A stretch of DNA of 56,355 nt from JBEIQE01 sp040376705 (GTDB taxonomy: Bacteria > Pseudomonadota > Alphaproteobacteria > UBA2400), in contig JBEIQE010000014.1 of NCBI GenBank assembly GCA_040376705.1, positions 1-56,355 of the forward strand, given 5' to 3'. Within the stretch, counting starts at the first letter, position 1. Each line of letters starts with the position of its first letter. Of the stretch, positions 25,570 through 34,412 are shown one piece after another. The notes beneath the pieces were generated by a model. That model was not told where the DNA came from. It was given only the letters and a program-made list of their open reading frames with translations, and made no database searches. Position numbers and translations under genes: made by a program.

Positions 25570-27432
25570 TTATTCAGGGGATAAACCGGCAGATTCTGGA
25601 TCATCCGTGAGCAAAAAGCCGCCGCTCTGGCGGTGCCACAACTGGGCATAAACCCCATCTTTGGCCAGCAGCTCGGTATGGCTGCCCTCCTCGACTATCC
25701 GGCCTTTTTCCATGACTATCAGGCGGTCGAGGTGCGCGATGGTCGACAGGCGATGCGCTATCGCGATCACGGTTTTGCCCTCCATGGCCACCGCCATGGC
25801 TTCCTGTACGGCAGCTTCAGATTCACTATCGAGTGCCGATGTTGCTTCGTCCAGCAGCAGTATGGGCGCATTTTTGAGAATAGCCCGCGCGATGGCAATA
25901 CGCTGGCGCTGCCCGCCCGAGAGCTTGACACCACGCTCTCCTACCAAAGTCTGGTAGCCGTTTGGCAAGCTGAGGATAAACTCATGTGCGCAAGCACGCT
26001 TGGCAGCATCAACCACTTCCTCATCGCTAGCCTCGGGCCGACCATAACGGATGTTATCTGCCAGCGTGCGATGGAACAGGATGGTATCCTGCGGAATGAG
26101 GCCGATAGAGGCCCGCAGGCTGGCTTGCGTCACCTTCTTTACATCTTGCCCGTCAACCTCGATGGCGCCGCCCTGCACATCGTAAAGGCGCAACAAAAGG
26201 GTAGTAAGCGTAGTCTTACCCGCGCCACTGGTGCCGATAAGGCCAACCCGCTGGCCAGACGGAATTGATAGCTGCAGATCCTTGAAAATCTCCATGCGGT
26301 TGTCATAAGCAAATGTCACGTTCTTGAAATTAACACTCGCCTTGCTGATAACCAGCGGCTTGGCATCTGGCGCATCCTTGATATCGCGGGGCACCACCAG
26401 CATATCGATACTGTCGCGGATGCTGCCTATCCAGTCCAGTGTTTCAGGCAGCATGTTGCTGACATCAAACACACTGCGCACCAGCTGCAGCGTGAGTGTG
26501 CTGATGAGCAGGAAATCACCGGGTGTTAGCGTACCGGCAACCAGCCCCTTCACTGCGAGGCTGAATAAAAGCGCGTAAATAACCACATGCAGTACCTGCA
26601 GTGACACGCGCATGCGTACATACTCGATATACGATTTCCTTTGCGCATACAGCGTGCCTGCTACCGAAACACCCACCAGCGCCTGCTCGCGCTCATGCGC
26701 CGAGAAGAAGATAACGTTTTTAATGTTGGTAATACTATCGACAATACGGCCTGTGAGTGAGGCTTTAGCATCGCTGTGCATGGCGCCATATTTAGCAATA
26801 TCGCGCCCCATATAATACGCCACAAAGCTATAAACCAGCAGCCATACCGCCAGAATTGCCGCAAAAAGCGGATGCACCATAAAGAATACCACCAGCAGCG
26901 TGCAGCACTGCACGAATAACGGCATATAATCCCAATTGGTGCGCTCGAATATCGAGACGGTCTGTTCGGGCAGCAGCATGGCGCGATAAGCGACCTTGCC
27001 GGTGAGCATGTTATCGAAATAATTAGTCGTATGCCGCTGCACATAATTGAAAACCAGTTGGCGGGCACGCGCGAGAATGGGAATACGCCCGTTATAAGCA
27101 GCCGTCCATGCTACCCACTCGCATACCATGGCGAGGCCGATAAGACCCAAAAAAACACCTAGCGGATAAAGCATGATCTGCCAGGCATTGGCGCTGCTGC
27201 GATCGAGTGAAATAGCGGTATCGATAATCATCTTGCTGGCATAAACCTGCAGCACACCAATCGCGCGCAACAGCATGCCAGTGGTAAGCATACCGAAAAC
27301 ACCCAGCTTATAGGGTTTGGCAAACAGCCAGAACAGTTTGAAGATTGATTTAGGCAGAACCTCAGGCACCTCAGCCGTCACCGGCTTGGTTATGCCTGAA
27401 AAATCGCGATTTGTGCTGAATCCGCCGTCCAC
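25570..27432 (-). CDS. ABC exporter, fused permease and ATPase
   Basis: The 620-residue half-transporter combines an N-terminal membrane domain of about six helices (40-330) with a nucleotide-binding domain. The latter has Walker A GTSGAGKT, signature KLSGGQRQRIAIARA, Walker B ILLLDEATSALD and the H-loop IAIAHRLST. The layout is that of MsbA/HlyB-like exporters, which work as homodimers and move lipids, peptides or drugs out of the cytoplasm; the substrate is not predictable. The start is a GTG at 27432 with AAGGGGA upstream. It lies 39 bases after the polyprenyl synthase gene on the same strand. Confidence 0.9.
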   Translation of the reverse strand: MDGGFSTNRDFSGITKPVTAEVPEVLPKSIFKLFWLFAKPYKLGVFGMLTTGMLLRAIGVLQVYASKMIIDTAISLDRSSANAWQIMLYPLGVFLGLIGLAMVCEWVAWTAAYNGRIPILARARQLVFNYVQRHTTNYFDNMLTGKVAYRAMLLPEQTVSIFERTNWDYMPLFVQCCTLLVVFFMVHPLFAAILAVWLLVYSFVAYYMGRDIAKYGAMHSDAKASLTGRIVDSITNIKNVIFFSAHEREQALVGVSVAGTLYAQRKSYIEYVRMRVSLQVLHVVIYALLFSLAVKGLVAGTLTPGDFLLISTLTLQLVRSVFDVSNMLPETLDWIGSIRDSIDMLVVPRDIKDAPDAKPLVISKASVNFKNVTFAYDNRMEIFKDLQLSIPSGQRVGLIGTSGAGKTTLTTLLLRLYDVQGGAIEVDGQDVKKVTQASLRASIGLIPQDTILFHRTLADNIRYGRPEASDEEVVDAAKRACAHEFILSLPNGYQTLVGERGVKLSGGQRQRIAIARAILKNAPILLLDEATSALDSESEAAVQEAMAVAMEGKTVIAIAHRLSTIAHLDRLIVMEKGRIVEEGSHTELLAKDGVYAQLWHRQSGGFLLTDDPESAGLSPE

Positions 27433-27471
27433 TGCTATCCCCTTGTTATTATGGACAGCAGTCTATCAGTG

Positions 27472-28494
27472 TTAGAAGTCGCGCTCAATCACGAAGGTAA
27501 CCGCTTCGATCATCGCATCACGGATTGGGCTGGGCGGGAAGATTTGCAGTGCAGCACGTGCTTCGGCACCATACTGCTTGGCACGCGCGATGGTGGCCTG
27601 TAAAGCACCGGCCTTTTGCAGCAAACCGATGGCGTGATCAAGATCGCCTTCGTTGAGCACTTTCTCTTCAATCGTGCGCTGCCAGAAGCCTTTTTCCTCA
27701 GGTGTGCCATGCGCAAACGCGAGGATGATGGGCAGGGTCATTTTACCTTCGCGGAAGTCGTTACCCACTTCCTTACCCAGCTTGGCTTGTACGGCTGAAT
27801 AATCGAGCACGTCATCCACCAGCTGGAAGGCGATCCCCAGTTTCATACCGTATTGACGCAGCGCCTCCTGCTCAGCCTTGGGGCGTGCGGCAACAACCGC
27901 GCCTACTTCGCAGGCAGCAGCGAACAGCGCGGCGGTCTTGCCGGTAATTACTTCGAGATAGGCTGCTTCATCCGTCGCGGTGTTATTCGCGACCGAGAGC
28001 TGCATCACTTCGCCTTCGGCAATCGTTTTAGCTGCATTACTGAGGATGCCCAGTACCTCGAGCGAGCCATCGGCCACCATCTGCTCAAAGGCGCGGCTGA
28101 ATAAAAAGTCGCCAACCAGCACACTCGCCTGATTACCGAATACGGCATTAGCCGAGCGCTGGCCACGGCGCAGGTCGCTTTCATCCACCACATCATCGTG
28201 CAGCAGGGTGGCTGTATGAATATACTCAACACAGGCTGCAAGGCCGTGGTGACGCGCCCCCTCATAGCCGCACAGCTGGGCGCTGGCGAGGGTCAGCAGC
28301 GGGCGCAGGCGCTTGCCGCCAGCTGCAATCAGGTAGCCAGCCAACTGCGGAATAAGCGCAACCTTGCTCTGCATCTGGTCGATAATCAGCTGGTTGGTGG
28401 CCTGCATATCATCGGCCACGAGCCCGAGCAGCCGGTCAAAACCCTGGCTGGGGCTGACTGAGAGAGTGGCAGAGGAAACGGGCTGTGCGCTCAT
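27472..28494 (-). CDS. ispB: Polyprenyl (octaprenyl-type) diphosphate synthase
   Basis: The 340-residue protein is a trans-polyprenyl diphosphate synthase that builds the side chain of ubiquinone from isopentenyl diphosphate. It has both aspartate-rich motifs: DDVVDESDLRRG, preceded by AACVEYIHTATLLH, and the second, FQLVDDVLDYS. It also carries the GGKRLRP substrate block. Chain length (C40, C45 or C50) cannot be read with certainty, so the ispB symbol is by family. The gene is upstream of the ABC exporter in the same direction and divergent from the pair at 28611. Confidence 0.93.
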   Translation of the reverse strand: MSAQPVSSATLSVSPSQGFDRLLGLVADDMQATNQLIIDQMQSKVALIPQLAGYLIAAGGKRLRPLLTLASAQLCGYEGARHHGLAACVEYIHTATLLHDDVVDESDLRRGQRSANAVFGNQASVLVGDFLFSRAFEQMVADGSLEVLGILSNAAKTIAEGEVMQLSVANNTATDEAAYLEVITGKTAALFAAACEVGAVVAARPKAEQEALRQYGMKLGIAFQLVDDVLDYSAVQAKLGKEVGNDFREGKMTLPIILAFAHGTPEEKGFWQRTIEEKVLNEGDLDHAIGLLQKAGALQATIARAKQYGAEARAALQIFPPSPIRDAMIEAVTFVIERDF

Positions 28495-28610
28495 GCGGGC
28501 GGTTTAACACATTTTCTGGCCAGCGCGCCAGTATCTAGGACTTGTAAAGTGCTGACCCTCTGCCTAATCTTGCGGCAACAGGGCAAAAACTAAAAATAAA
28601 CGGGGCAATA

Positions 28611-29021
28611 ATGAAGGCAGGCACTATCCGCGGGGAAACCGCCAAGACGATCACCCGTACGCTGGGCGTGCCCGGACAGCCAAGCGGCTGGAGCCATAAG
28701 GTGACGCTTGATTGTGAGGAAGACCGGCTGGGTATTAACGTCTCGACCCGCGATGCCTTTGCCCGCCTCACGATTTACACCAAGGCCACGCTTGTTTCCC
28801 TCAGCGTGGTTGATAAGGAAAACGGCACCCATACCTTCAAGTGTTATGACGGCGATACGCAATTCCTATACTACGATCAGGACTGGGATGCCAAAACCGG
28901 AAAAGTAGGTCCCAAGCGTCCTTTTAATGTGGCCAAGACAGACCTTGAAGCGCTACGACTTGTTACGATTGCAGACAAAACCCTAGGCCTCATCAACCCC
29001 CACCTAAAGCCAAGATTATAA
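28611..29021 (+). CDS. Hypothetical protein, first of a coupled pair
   Basis: The 136-residue cytoplasmic-type protein has no signal peptide. Its middle is strand-rich (HKVTLDCEEDRLGINVS, ARLTIYTKATLVSLSVVD), followed by acidic, aromatic and basic stretches (FLYYDQDWDAKTGKVGPKRPF). I do not recognise a family. The TAA stop overlaps the ATG of the next gene (TAATG), so the two are translationally coupled and probably work together. The pair is divergent from the polyprenyl synthase gene, with 116 bases between the starts. Confidence 0.5.
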   Translation: MKAGTIRGETAKTITRTLGVPGQPSGWSHKVTLDCEEDRLGINVSTRDAFARLTIYTKATLVSLSVVDKENGTHTFKCYDGDTQFLYYDQDWDAKTGKVGPKRPFNVAKTDLEALRLVTIADKTLGLINPHLKPRL

Positions 29022-29440
29022 TGACCTGCCGCCTCTTTAATGAACTCACCGGTCCTGTCGCCAGAAGTATCGCTAAAGACATGGGCGTATATGAAAACTC
29101 GCCGCTCGGCATGCCACTGGTTGAACTTGCCATTCATGACGGCGTAATTGAAGTGCGCGCCCATGCACAGGAAAGCTTTACCAGTCTGGCCATGCGCGTT
29201 AATCGGCAAAGCGATATTACCTCGATCATTTACACAGTTACCGACCGCGAGACGGGCGTTGAAATGATTACCGAACGTGAAGCCAGCGGCCGCATAACAG
29301 CCTGCCAGCTCGACCCCTCGGCAGACACACTGCTGCCACTGACACCAGCCCACCCAAGGGCCGATGAAGTGCGTCTGCGCGAGATGTCTCATAAGGTCAT
29401 TCGTAAACTTCTTGAGACGGATATCGCAAAATTTTCATAA
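29021..29440 (+). CDS. Hypothetical protein, second of a coupled pair
   Basis: The 139-residue protein is soluble. It is mostly strand-forming to about residue 95 (VELAIHDGVIEVRAH, LAMRVNRQSDITSIIYTVTDRETG) with a helical, basic C-terminus (RLREMSHKVIRKLLETDI). It is unlike any family I know. Both members of this pair have a strand pattern of the form 'I-x-V-x-polar' followed by a T/S-rich strand. A distant relationship between the two is therefore possible but weak. A tRNA-Leu gene follows 66 bases downstream. Confidence 0.5.
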   Translation: MTCRLFNELTGPVARSIAKDMGVYENSPLGMPLVELAIHDGVIEVRAHAQESFTSLAMRVNRQSDITSIIYTVTDRETGVEMITEREASGRITACQLDPSADTLLPLTPAHPRADEVRLREMSHKVIRKLLETDIAKFS

Positions 29441-29506
29441 CTGCGCCGAAGCAATTGCACATTCCGTTTTAACCCGCTAGTTTGCCCGCGTTTATACAGA
29501 TGCGCC

Positions 29507-29591
29507 GCCCGCGTGGTGAAATTGGTATACACAAGGGACTTAAAATCCCTCGCCTTCGGGCTTACCGGTTCAAGTCCGGTCGCGGGCACCA
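29507..29591 (+). tRNA. tRNA-Leu (UAA anticodon)
   Basis: An 85-base class II tRNA with acceptor GCCCGCG/CGCGGGC, anticodon stem GGGA/TCCC with TAA in the loop, a long variable arm (CGCCTTCGGGCTTACC region), the GTTCAAGTC T-loop and an encoded CCA. The HtrL/YibB gene starts 20 bases after it. Confidence 0.97.
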
Positions 29592-29610
29592 ACTGTAGCA
29601 AAGGCTAGGT

Positions 29611-30420
29611 ATGCAGGGTTTCAACCTCGATTGTACCATCGTGACCGGCCTCTTTGATATTGGCCGCGGTGACTGGCCGCCGGCCTACCGCCGTCCCTTC
29701 AGCTACTACCTCGATAACTTCCGGCAAAAGACCCTCTCCCTACGCTGCCAGATGGTCATTTTCATTCAGCCCGAGCATGAGGCACAGGTGCGTGCCATGC
29801 GGGATGAGTTCGATCCGGGGCTTACGCATACCCGCATCATTCCTCTCACGTTCGACAATCTGCCACGGCAAAGCCATCGCGCTCGTATCAGGGCTGTGCT
29901 TCAGTCGACCTATTACAAAGAAAATGCCCTCGACCCCGAGCGGCCAGAATATTTCTCGCTCGACTATAATATCGTCATCCACTCCAAAACCGCACTGGTG
30001 AAACAGGTTTGCCAGAGCAACCCGTTTAACAGTAAATTCTTTTTGTGGATGGATGCTGCGATTGGCCACCAGCACTTCCCTGCCCGTCTGCACAACGGCT
30101 ACTATCCACGTGCAGACAAGACACCCGAACTCTCGGATGGGCGCATACACCTTGTGTGCAACAACCCCATGCAGCCGGAGGATGCAGATATCGCCAGTTT
30201 CTTCCTCGCTAATATCAATCGCACACCAGCGGATTGGTGGGGCGGCACTGAATCAGCCCTTGTCGGGCTTGAGGCTATGTGCCTCGAAATTACCGAAGAA
30301 GCACTGAATTTAGGTGTTTTTGACAACGAAGAATCGGTCTTTACCGTAGCCGCCCTGCGCTACCCTGAGCGGTTTTGCATCCATAAAGGCGCGAGACATC
30401 TGGCCCTGACCGAATTCTAG
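29611..30420 (+). CDS. HtrL/YibB (WlaTC) family protein
   Basis: The 269-residue soluble protein matches the HtrL/YibB family, found in cell-surface carbohydrate loci and thought to be a glycosyltransferase-like family. Features are the opening TIVTGLFDIGRGDW, the RPFSYYLDNF segment, QMVIFIQPEH, and FFLWMDAAIGH in the middle, a likely metal/nucleotide-binding acidic site. No membrane helix is present. The biochemical activity of the family is not firmly established. It stands between a tRNA gene and the polyamine importer genes and is probably transcribed with neither. The epimerase at 23157 and the GT87 gene at 2077 are the only other sugar-related genes in the window. Confidence 0.78.
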   Translation: MQGFNLDCTIVTGLFDIGRGDWPPAYRRPFSYYLDNFRQKTLSLRCQMVIFIQPEHEAQVRAMRDEFDPGLTHTRIIPLTFDNLPRQSHRARIRAVLQSTYYKENALDPERPEYFSLDYNIVIHSKTALVKQVCQSNPFNSKFFLWMDAAIGHQHFPARLHNGYYPRADKTPELSDGRIHLVCNNPMQPEDADIASFFLANINRTPADWWGGTESALVGLEAMCLEITEEALNLGVFDNEESVFTVAALRYPERFCIHKGARHLALTEF

Positions 30421-30432
30421 AAAACCGACTCG

Positions 30433-30467
30433 ATATTTTGTCACTGCGCTACTGCAAAATATTGACA
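30433..30467. promoter_or_regulatory. Inverted repeat abutting a -35-like TTGACA
   Basis: Perfect 8-base arms ATATTTTG (30433-30440) and CAAAATAT (30455-30462) surround 14 bases. The right arm runs into TTGACA (30462-30467), 58 bases before the potD-like start. No convincing -10 is visible 17 bases later. It may be an operator or a weak hairpin after the upstream gene. Confidence 0.35.
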
Positions 30468-30524
30468 TCCCCCACCATTATGACAACGTGAGTTTCAGTG
30501 ATTCCACCCAACCCCGGGGCTAAA

Positions 30525-31622
30525 ATGGCTGTATCTCATCAAACCCGCGCATCGCGCCGTACCTTCCTCAAGAGCACGGTTGCTGTTGCTGCCGTTCTGC
30601 CGGTTTTCGCCCGTCAGGCGTTTGCAGCCAGCAAGCAGTTACATGTTTACAACTGGGATACCTACATCGGCCCCACCACGCTGGACGACTTCACCAAGGC
30701 TACCGGCGTTGAAGTCCGTTACGACCTTTACGCCGATAACGCCGAGCTGTTCGCCCGCCTGCGCGAAGGCAATCCCGGCTATGATGTCATCTGCCCGGGT
30801 AATGAAATGGTTGAGCGTATGATCAAGTCGGACATGCTGGTGCCGCTCGATCACGCCAAAATTCCCAATTTCGCGAATATCGACCCCCGCTTCATGGAAA
30901 GCCCCTACGATGTAGGCCGCAAGTTCTCGGCTCCTTACTTCTGGGGCACCTATGCTGCCGGTTATCGCAAGAGTGCGGTTGAGAAAGCTCTGGGCAGCCC
31001 CACAGCCTTTGACAGCTGGAAATACCTCGTCGGCCCCGAGAGCGAGAAATTCGCAGGTCGCATCTCATGGTTCAGCGAGCCGGTTTCGCTCATCGGCTCG
31101 ACCCTCAAGTACCTTGGCCTGCCGTTTAACAGCACCAATATGGACGACCTGAAGAAGGCCGAAGCTGCACTTATGGCCGCCAAGAAGAACGTACGCGCCA
31201 TGGCTGGCGATAACGGTCAGGACCTGTTGCTCGCCCGTGAGGTTGATCTCGCGATGGAAGCTAATGGCGATATCCTGCAGGTGATGGTGGAAGATGATGA
31301 CCTCGCCTACGCCTACCCCAAGGAAGGCGTACAGCTGTGGGACGACAACTGGGCCATCCCCAAAGGCGGCCCGAATGCCGCGGAAGCACATGACTTCATC
31401 AACTTCATCTACACGCCCGAGGTTCATGCCGAGATTGCCAAGGTCACGCAGTATGCGTTACCAAACGCCGCCGCCAAGAAGCTTATGCCAGCCGACTACC
31501 TCAACAATCCGGCAGTATTCCCGCCAGATGAGGTGGTGAAGGTCAGCGAGTATGCAAAGTATGTAGGCGAGGAAGTCACCAGCTTCTATACCGACGCAGT
31601 TACCCGTATTCGTGCTGAATAA
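30525..31622 (+). CDS. Spermidine/putrescine-binding protein (PotD/PotF-like)
   Basis: This is the periplasmic substrate-binding protein of a polyamine-type ABC importer. ATG at 30525 gives a twin-arginine signal (ASRRTFLKST... ARQAFAA), so it is probably exported folded by Tat. This is unusual for PotD of enterics but common in proteobacterial relatives. The mature part opens LHVYNWDTYIGPTTLDDFTKATGVEV, typical of PotD/PotF, and contains YDVICPGNEMVERM, WGTYAAGY and WAIPKGGPNA blocks. It heads the four-gene cluster D-B-C-A. Polyamine is the likely ligand by family; other cationic ligands are possible. Confidence 0.9.
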   Translation: MAVSHQTRASRRTFLKSTVAVAAVLPVFARQAFAASKQLHVYNWDTYIGPTTLDDFTKATGVEVRYDLYADNAELFARLREGNPGYDVICPGNEMVERMIKSDMLVPLDHAKIPNFANIDPRFMESPYDVGRKFSAPYFWGTYAAGYRKSAVEKALGSPTAFDSWKYLVGPESEKFAGRISWFSEPVSLIGSTLKYLGLPFNSTNMDDLKKAEAALMAAKKNVRAMAGDNGQDLLLAREVDLAMEANGDILQVMVEDDDLAYAYPKEGVQLWDDNWAIPKGGPNAAEAHDFINFIYTPEVHAEIAKVTQYALPNAAAKKLMPADYLNNPAVFPPDEVVKVSEYAKYVGEEVTSFYTDAVTRIRAE

Positions 31623-31636
31623 GGATATATTGCATC

Positions 31637-32500
31637 GTGGATGATTGGCGACGCCAACCTGGTCTGTTCGCGCTACTCATGGCGCCTGCCCTGCTGTGGC
31701 TGGCTGTTTTCTTCCTGCTGCCGCTGGCGGCCATGTTCCTGCTCAGCTTTAGCGAGCAGGCAGGTCTGACAGATACCGTGCTGACGTGGACCACCGCGTC
31801 ATATGCCCGGGCATTCGATCCGGTCTATCTCAAGGTACTCGGCTACTCACTGTGGATTGCAGGGCTCACCACCGCCATCTGCCTCTGTGTTGGCTATCCC
31901 ATCGCCATGGCTATTGCTTTTGCACCGGCCAAATGGCGGCCAGCATTGTTACTGCTGGTGATCCTGCCATTCTGGACTAACCTTTTAGTACGCACCTATG
32001 CGCTTAAATCCACCATGGGCGCGACGGGCCTCATCAACGACCTGCTTGGTGCTGTCGGCATCGGGCCGTTTGATATGCTGTATACCGATGGTAGTATTCT
32101 GGTGGGCCTAGTGTATGTGCACCTGCCGTTCATGATCCTGCCGCTTTACACGGCGCTCGAGAAACTCGACCGCAGCTACCTCGAAGCCAGCCTCGACCTT
32201 GGCGCAGGCCAGTGGCGTACTTTCTTCTCCATCATGGTGCCCCTTACCCTGCCCGGTATCATTGCTGGCTGCATCATTACCTTTATTCCCGCCTTTGGTG
32301 CGCTGGTGACCCCGGCTCTGCTCGGCAGCCCCAGCAGCCTGATGATCGGGCAGGCGATTGAAAGCCAGTTCAACTCGGCCAATAACTGGCCCTTCGGCTC
32401 GGCGCTCTCAATGCTGCTGGTCTACTTCACGTTCCTCATTCTGGCGGCACAAAGCTGGTACAGCTCGCGCCAGAGCGAACGCGAGGCCAAACGCTCATGA
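31637..32500 (+). CDS. Polyamine ABC transporter permease (PotB/PotH-like)
   Basis: The 287-residue inner-membrane permease has about six helices and the coupling motif EASLDLGAGQWRTFFSIMVPLTLPGI, which contacts the ATPase. It pairs with the following PotC-like permease to form the channel. The start is GTG at 31637, 10 bases after AAGGAT and 14 bases after the binding-protein gene. Its stop overlaps the next start (ATGA), showing coupled translation. Confidence 0.92.
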   Translation: MDDWRRQPGLFALLMAPALLWLAVFFLLPLAAMFLLSFSEQAGLTDTVLTWTTASYARAFDPVYLKVLGYSLWIAGLTTAICLCVGYPIAMAIAFAPAKWRPALLLLVILPFWTNLLVRTYALKSTMGATGLINDLLGAVGIGPFDMLYTDGSILVGLVYVHLPFMILPLYTALEKLDRSYLEASLDLGAGQWRTFFSIMVPLTLPGIIAGCIITFIPAFGALVTPALLGSPSSLMIGQAIESQFNSANNWPFGSALSMLLVYFTFLILAAQSWYSSRQSEREAKRS

Positions 32501-33324
32501 AGTTTCCGATTGGCCCCTTCGATTATACCCGCCGCTGGTGGCTCCGCCTGACGGTGGTTGCCGCGCTGGTATTTTTATACGTCCCGCTGTTCGTGATGAT
32601 GGCGTTCAGCTTTAACGATAGCCCTCGTACGATCGAGTGGAGAGGCTTCACCACTGACTGGTACCGCAAGGCGTATGAAAATTCTGCTCTGCTTGAGGCC
32701 TTTACCAACAGCCTTGTCATCGGCCTATTTGTGACCATTCTCTCAACCATCATCGGCACCATGCTGGCGATAGCATTATGGCGCTTCCGTTTCCCCGGTA
32801 AGCCTTTTATCGAAGCACTTAATGGCCTACCAATCGTGATCCCCGAAATCAGCCTTGGTATTGCCATGATGATTTTCTTTAACCGGATCAACTTCCCGCA
32901 AGACCTGACTTGGCCGCTTAACCTGCTGCCTATCATCATCTCGCATGTGGCTTTCTGCTTCCCGTTTGTAACCCTTGTGGTGCGTGCTCGCCTCAACGGA
33001 TTTGACCGCAGCCTTGAAGAAGCTGCTTTCGACCTTGGTGCCAATACCTGGCAGGTATTCCGGGATATTCTTATTCCTTATCTCAAGCCTGCTCTTATTG
33101 CTGGCGGCCTTCTAGCCTTCACCCTGTCGCTTGACGACTTTGTGATCACCTTCTTTACTTCCACGCCCGGTTCAACCACCTTGCCGGTCAAGATCTACTC
33201 ACAGGTACGCATGAGTATAAAGCCAGATGTGAACGCGGCCTTCACAGTACTCATTATCATCACCGCGACAGTTGCCATCATCGCCGCTACCTACCTCAAC
33301 AAAATGCAGAAGCGTAAATCATGA
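32497..33324 (+). CDS. Polyamine ABC transporter permease (PotC/PotI-like)
   Basis: The 275-residue second permease has an N-terminal helix (FLYVPLFVMMAFSFN) and further helices. Its EAA-type coupling loop reads LEEAAFDLGANTWQVFRDILIPYLKPALIAG, and the typical SLDDFVITFFTSTPGSTTLPVKIYS block follows, characteristic of PotC/PotI. It overlaps potB before it and the ATPase gene after it by four bases each, so the three are translated as one coupled unit. Confidence 0.93.
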   Translation: MKFPIGPFDYTRRWWLRLTVVAALVFLYVPLFVMMAFSFNDSPRTIEWRGFTTDWYRKAYENSALLEAFTNSLVIGLFVTILSTIIGTMLAIALWRFRFPGKPFIEALNGLPIVIPEISLGIAMMIFFNRINFPQDLTWPLNLLPIIISHVAFCFPFVTLVVRARLNGFDRSLEEAAFDLGANTWQVFRDILIPYLKPALIAGGLLAFTLSLDDFVITFFTSTPGSTTLPVKIYSQVRMSIKPDVNAAFTVLIIITATVAIIAATYLNKMQKRKS

Positions 33325-34412
33325 CCGACAGCAGCCAGCCTTTCATCAGCTTCAAGAATATCAGCAAGCAGTTCCCCAACGGCGTCATGGCGGTGGATAA
33401 TGTCTCGCTTGATATTGGTAATAACGAGTTCTTTGCCCTGCTCGGCCCTTCGGGCTGCGGCAAAACCACCTTGCTGCGCATGCTCTCGGGCCTTGAAATG
33501 CCTACAGGCGGCGCCATCTGGCTAGGCGGCGAAGACATTACCGACTGGCCAGCGCAAAAGCGTCCGCTTAACATGGTATTCCAGAGCTATGCGGTTTTCC
33601 CGCACATGAGTGTGGGCGATAACGTAGCCTATGGCCTCAAGATTGAGCGCCATGCACCAGACGTTATTAAAAAGCGTGTTGAAGAGGCACTGGCTCAGGT
33701 ACAGCTGGCCGATAAAATCGACCGTATGCCACATCAGCTCTCGGGTGGACAGCGCCAGCGTGTTGCCCTCGCCCGTGCGCTCATTCTGCGCCCGAAGGTA
33801 CTGCTGCTCGATGAGCCGCTCTCAGCTCTCGACAAGCGCCTGCGCGAGGATATGCAGCTGGGCCTCATTCACTTGCGTAACGAGGTAGGTATTACCTTCA
33901 TCATGGTAACGCATGATCAGGAAGAGGCCATGAGCATGGCCAGCCGTATTGCGGTCATGGAAAAAGGCAAGATCGCCCAGATGGGCACGCCCAAGCAGCT
34001 TTATGAATATCCCAAAAACCGCTTTGTGGCCGACTTCCTCGGCTCTATCAACTTCTTCCCTGGCAAGGTGACGAAGGTTGAGGGCAAGAGTGTGATTGTA
34101 GAAACCACAGTTGGCCGTTTTGTAAACGAGGCCGATTTCATTCCACAACTGGGCGATAGCGTCACCATTGGTGTGCGGCCCGAAATGCTGGATATGGATG
34201 ATGCCAATCCGGATGAAAACCGCGTCGATGGTGTGGCGCAGGAATACACCTACTTTGGTGATTATAACCTCTGCCTCGTGCAACTGAACAACGGCCAGCA
34301 GATCAAAGTGTTCGTTGAGAACGATAGCGAAGGCCGCGCGCGTATTCCCCGCTTCGGCCAGCCAGTTAAAATCAGCTGGTCATCGACCTGCGGGATCCTG
34401 CTGCCCGATTGA
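33321..34412 (+). CDS. Polyamine ABC transporter ATPase (PotA/PotG-like)
   Basis: The 363-residue ATPase energises the importer. It has Walker A GPSGCGKTTLLRML, signature LSGGQRQRVALARAL, Walker B VLLLDEPLSALD, the H-loop MVTHDQEEA and a C-terminal TOBE-like regulatory domain from about 240. It closes the D-B-C-A cluster, a gene order unlike the A-B-C-D of E. coli pot. Its 3' end overlaps that of the convergent pentapeptide-repeat gene by 33 bases, and no terminator is seen there. Confidence 0.95.
   Translation: MTDSSQPFISFKNISKQFPNGVMAVDNVSLDIGNNEFFALLGPSGCGKTTLLRMLSGLEMPTGGAIWLGGEDITDWPAQKRPLNMVFQSYAVFPHMSVGDNVAYGLKIERHAPDVIKKRVEEALAQVQLADKIDRMPHQLSGGQRQRVALARALILRPKVLLLDEPLSALDKRLREDMQLGLIHLRNEVGITFIMVTHDQEEAMSMASRIAVMEKGKIAQMGTPKQLYEYPKNRFVADFLGSINFFPGKVTKVEGKSVIVETTVGRFVNEADFIPQLGDSVTIGVRPEMLDMDDANPDENRVDGVAQEYTYFGDYNLCLVQLNNGQQIKVFVENDSEGRARIPRFGQPVKISWSSTCGILLPD

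Noticed and set aside
34380..34412. Possible frameshift joining the polyamine ATPase and the convergent gene
   Set aside because: The 33-base overlap is convergent and both proteins have complete, family-length ends, so no sequence error is needed.
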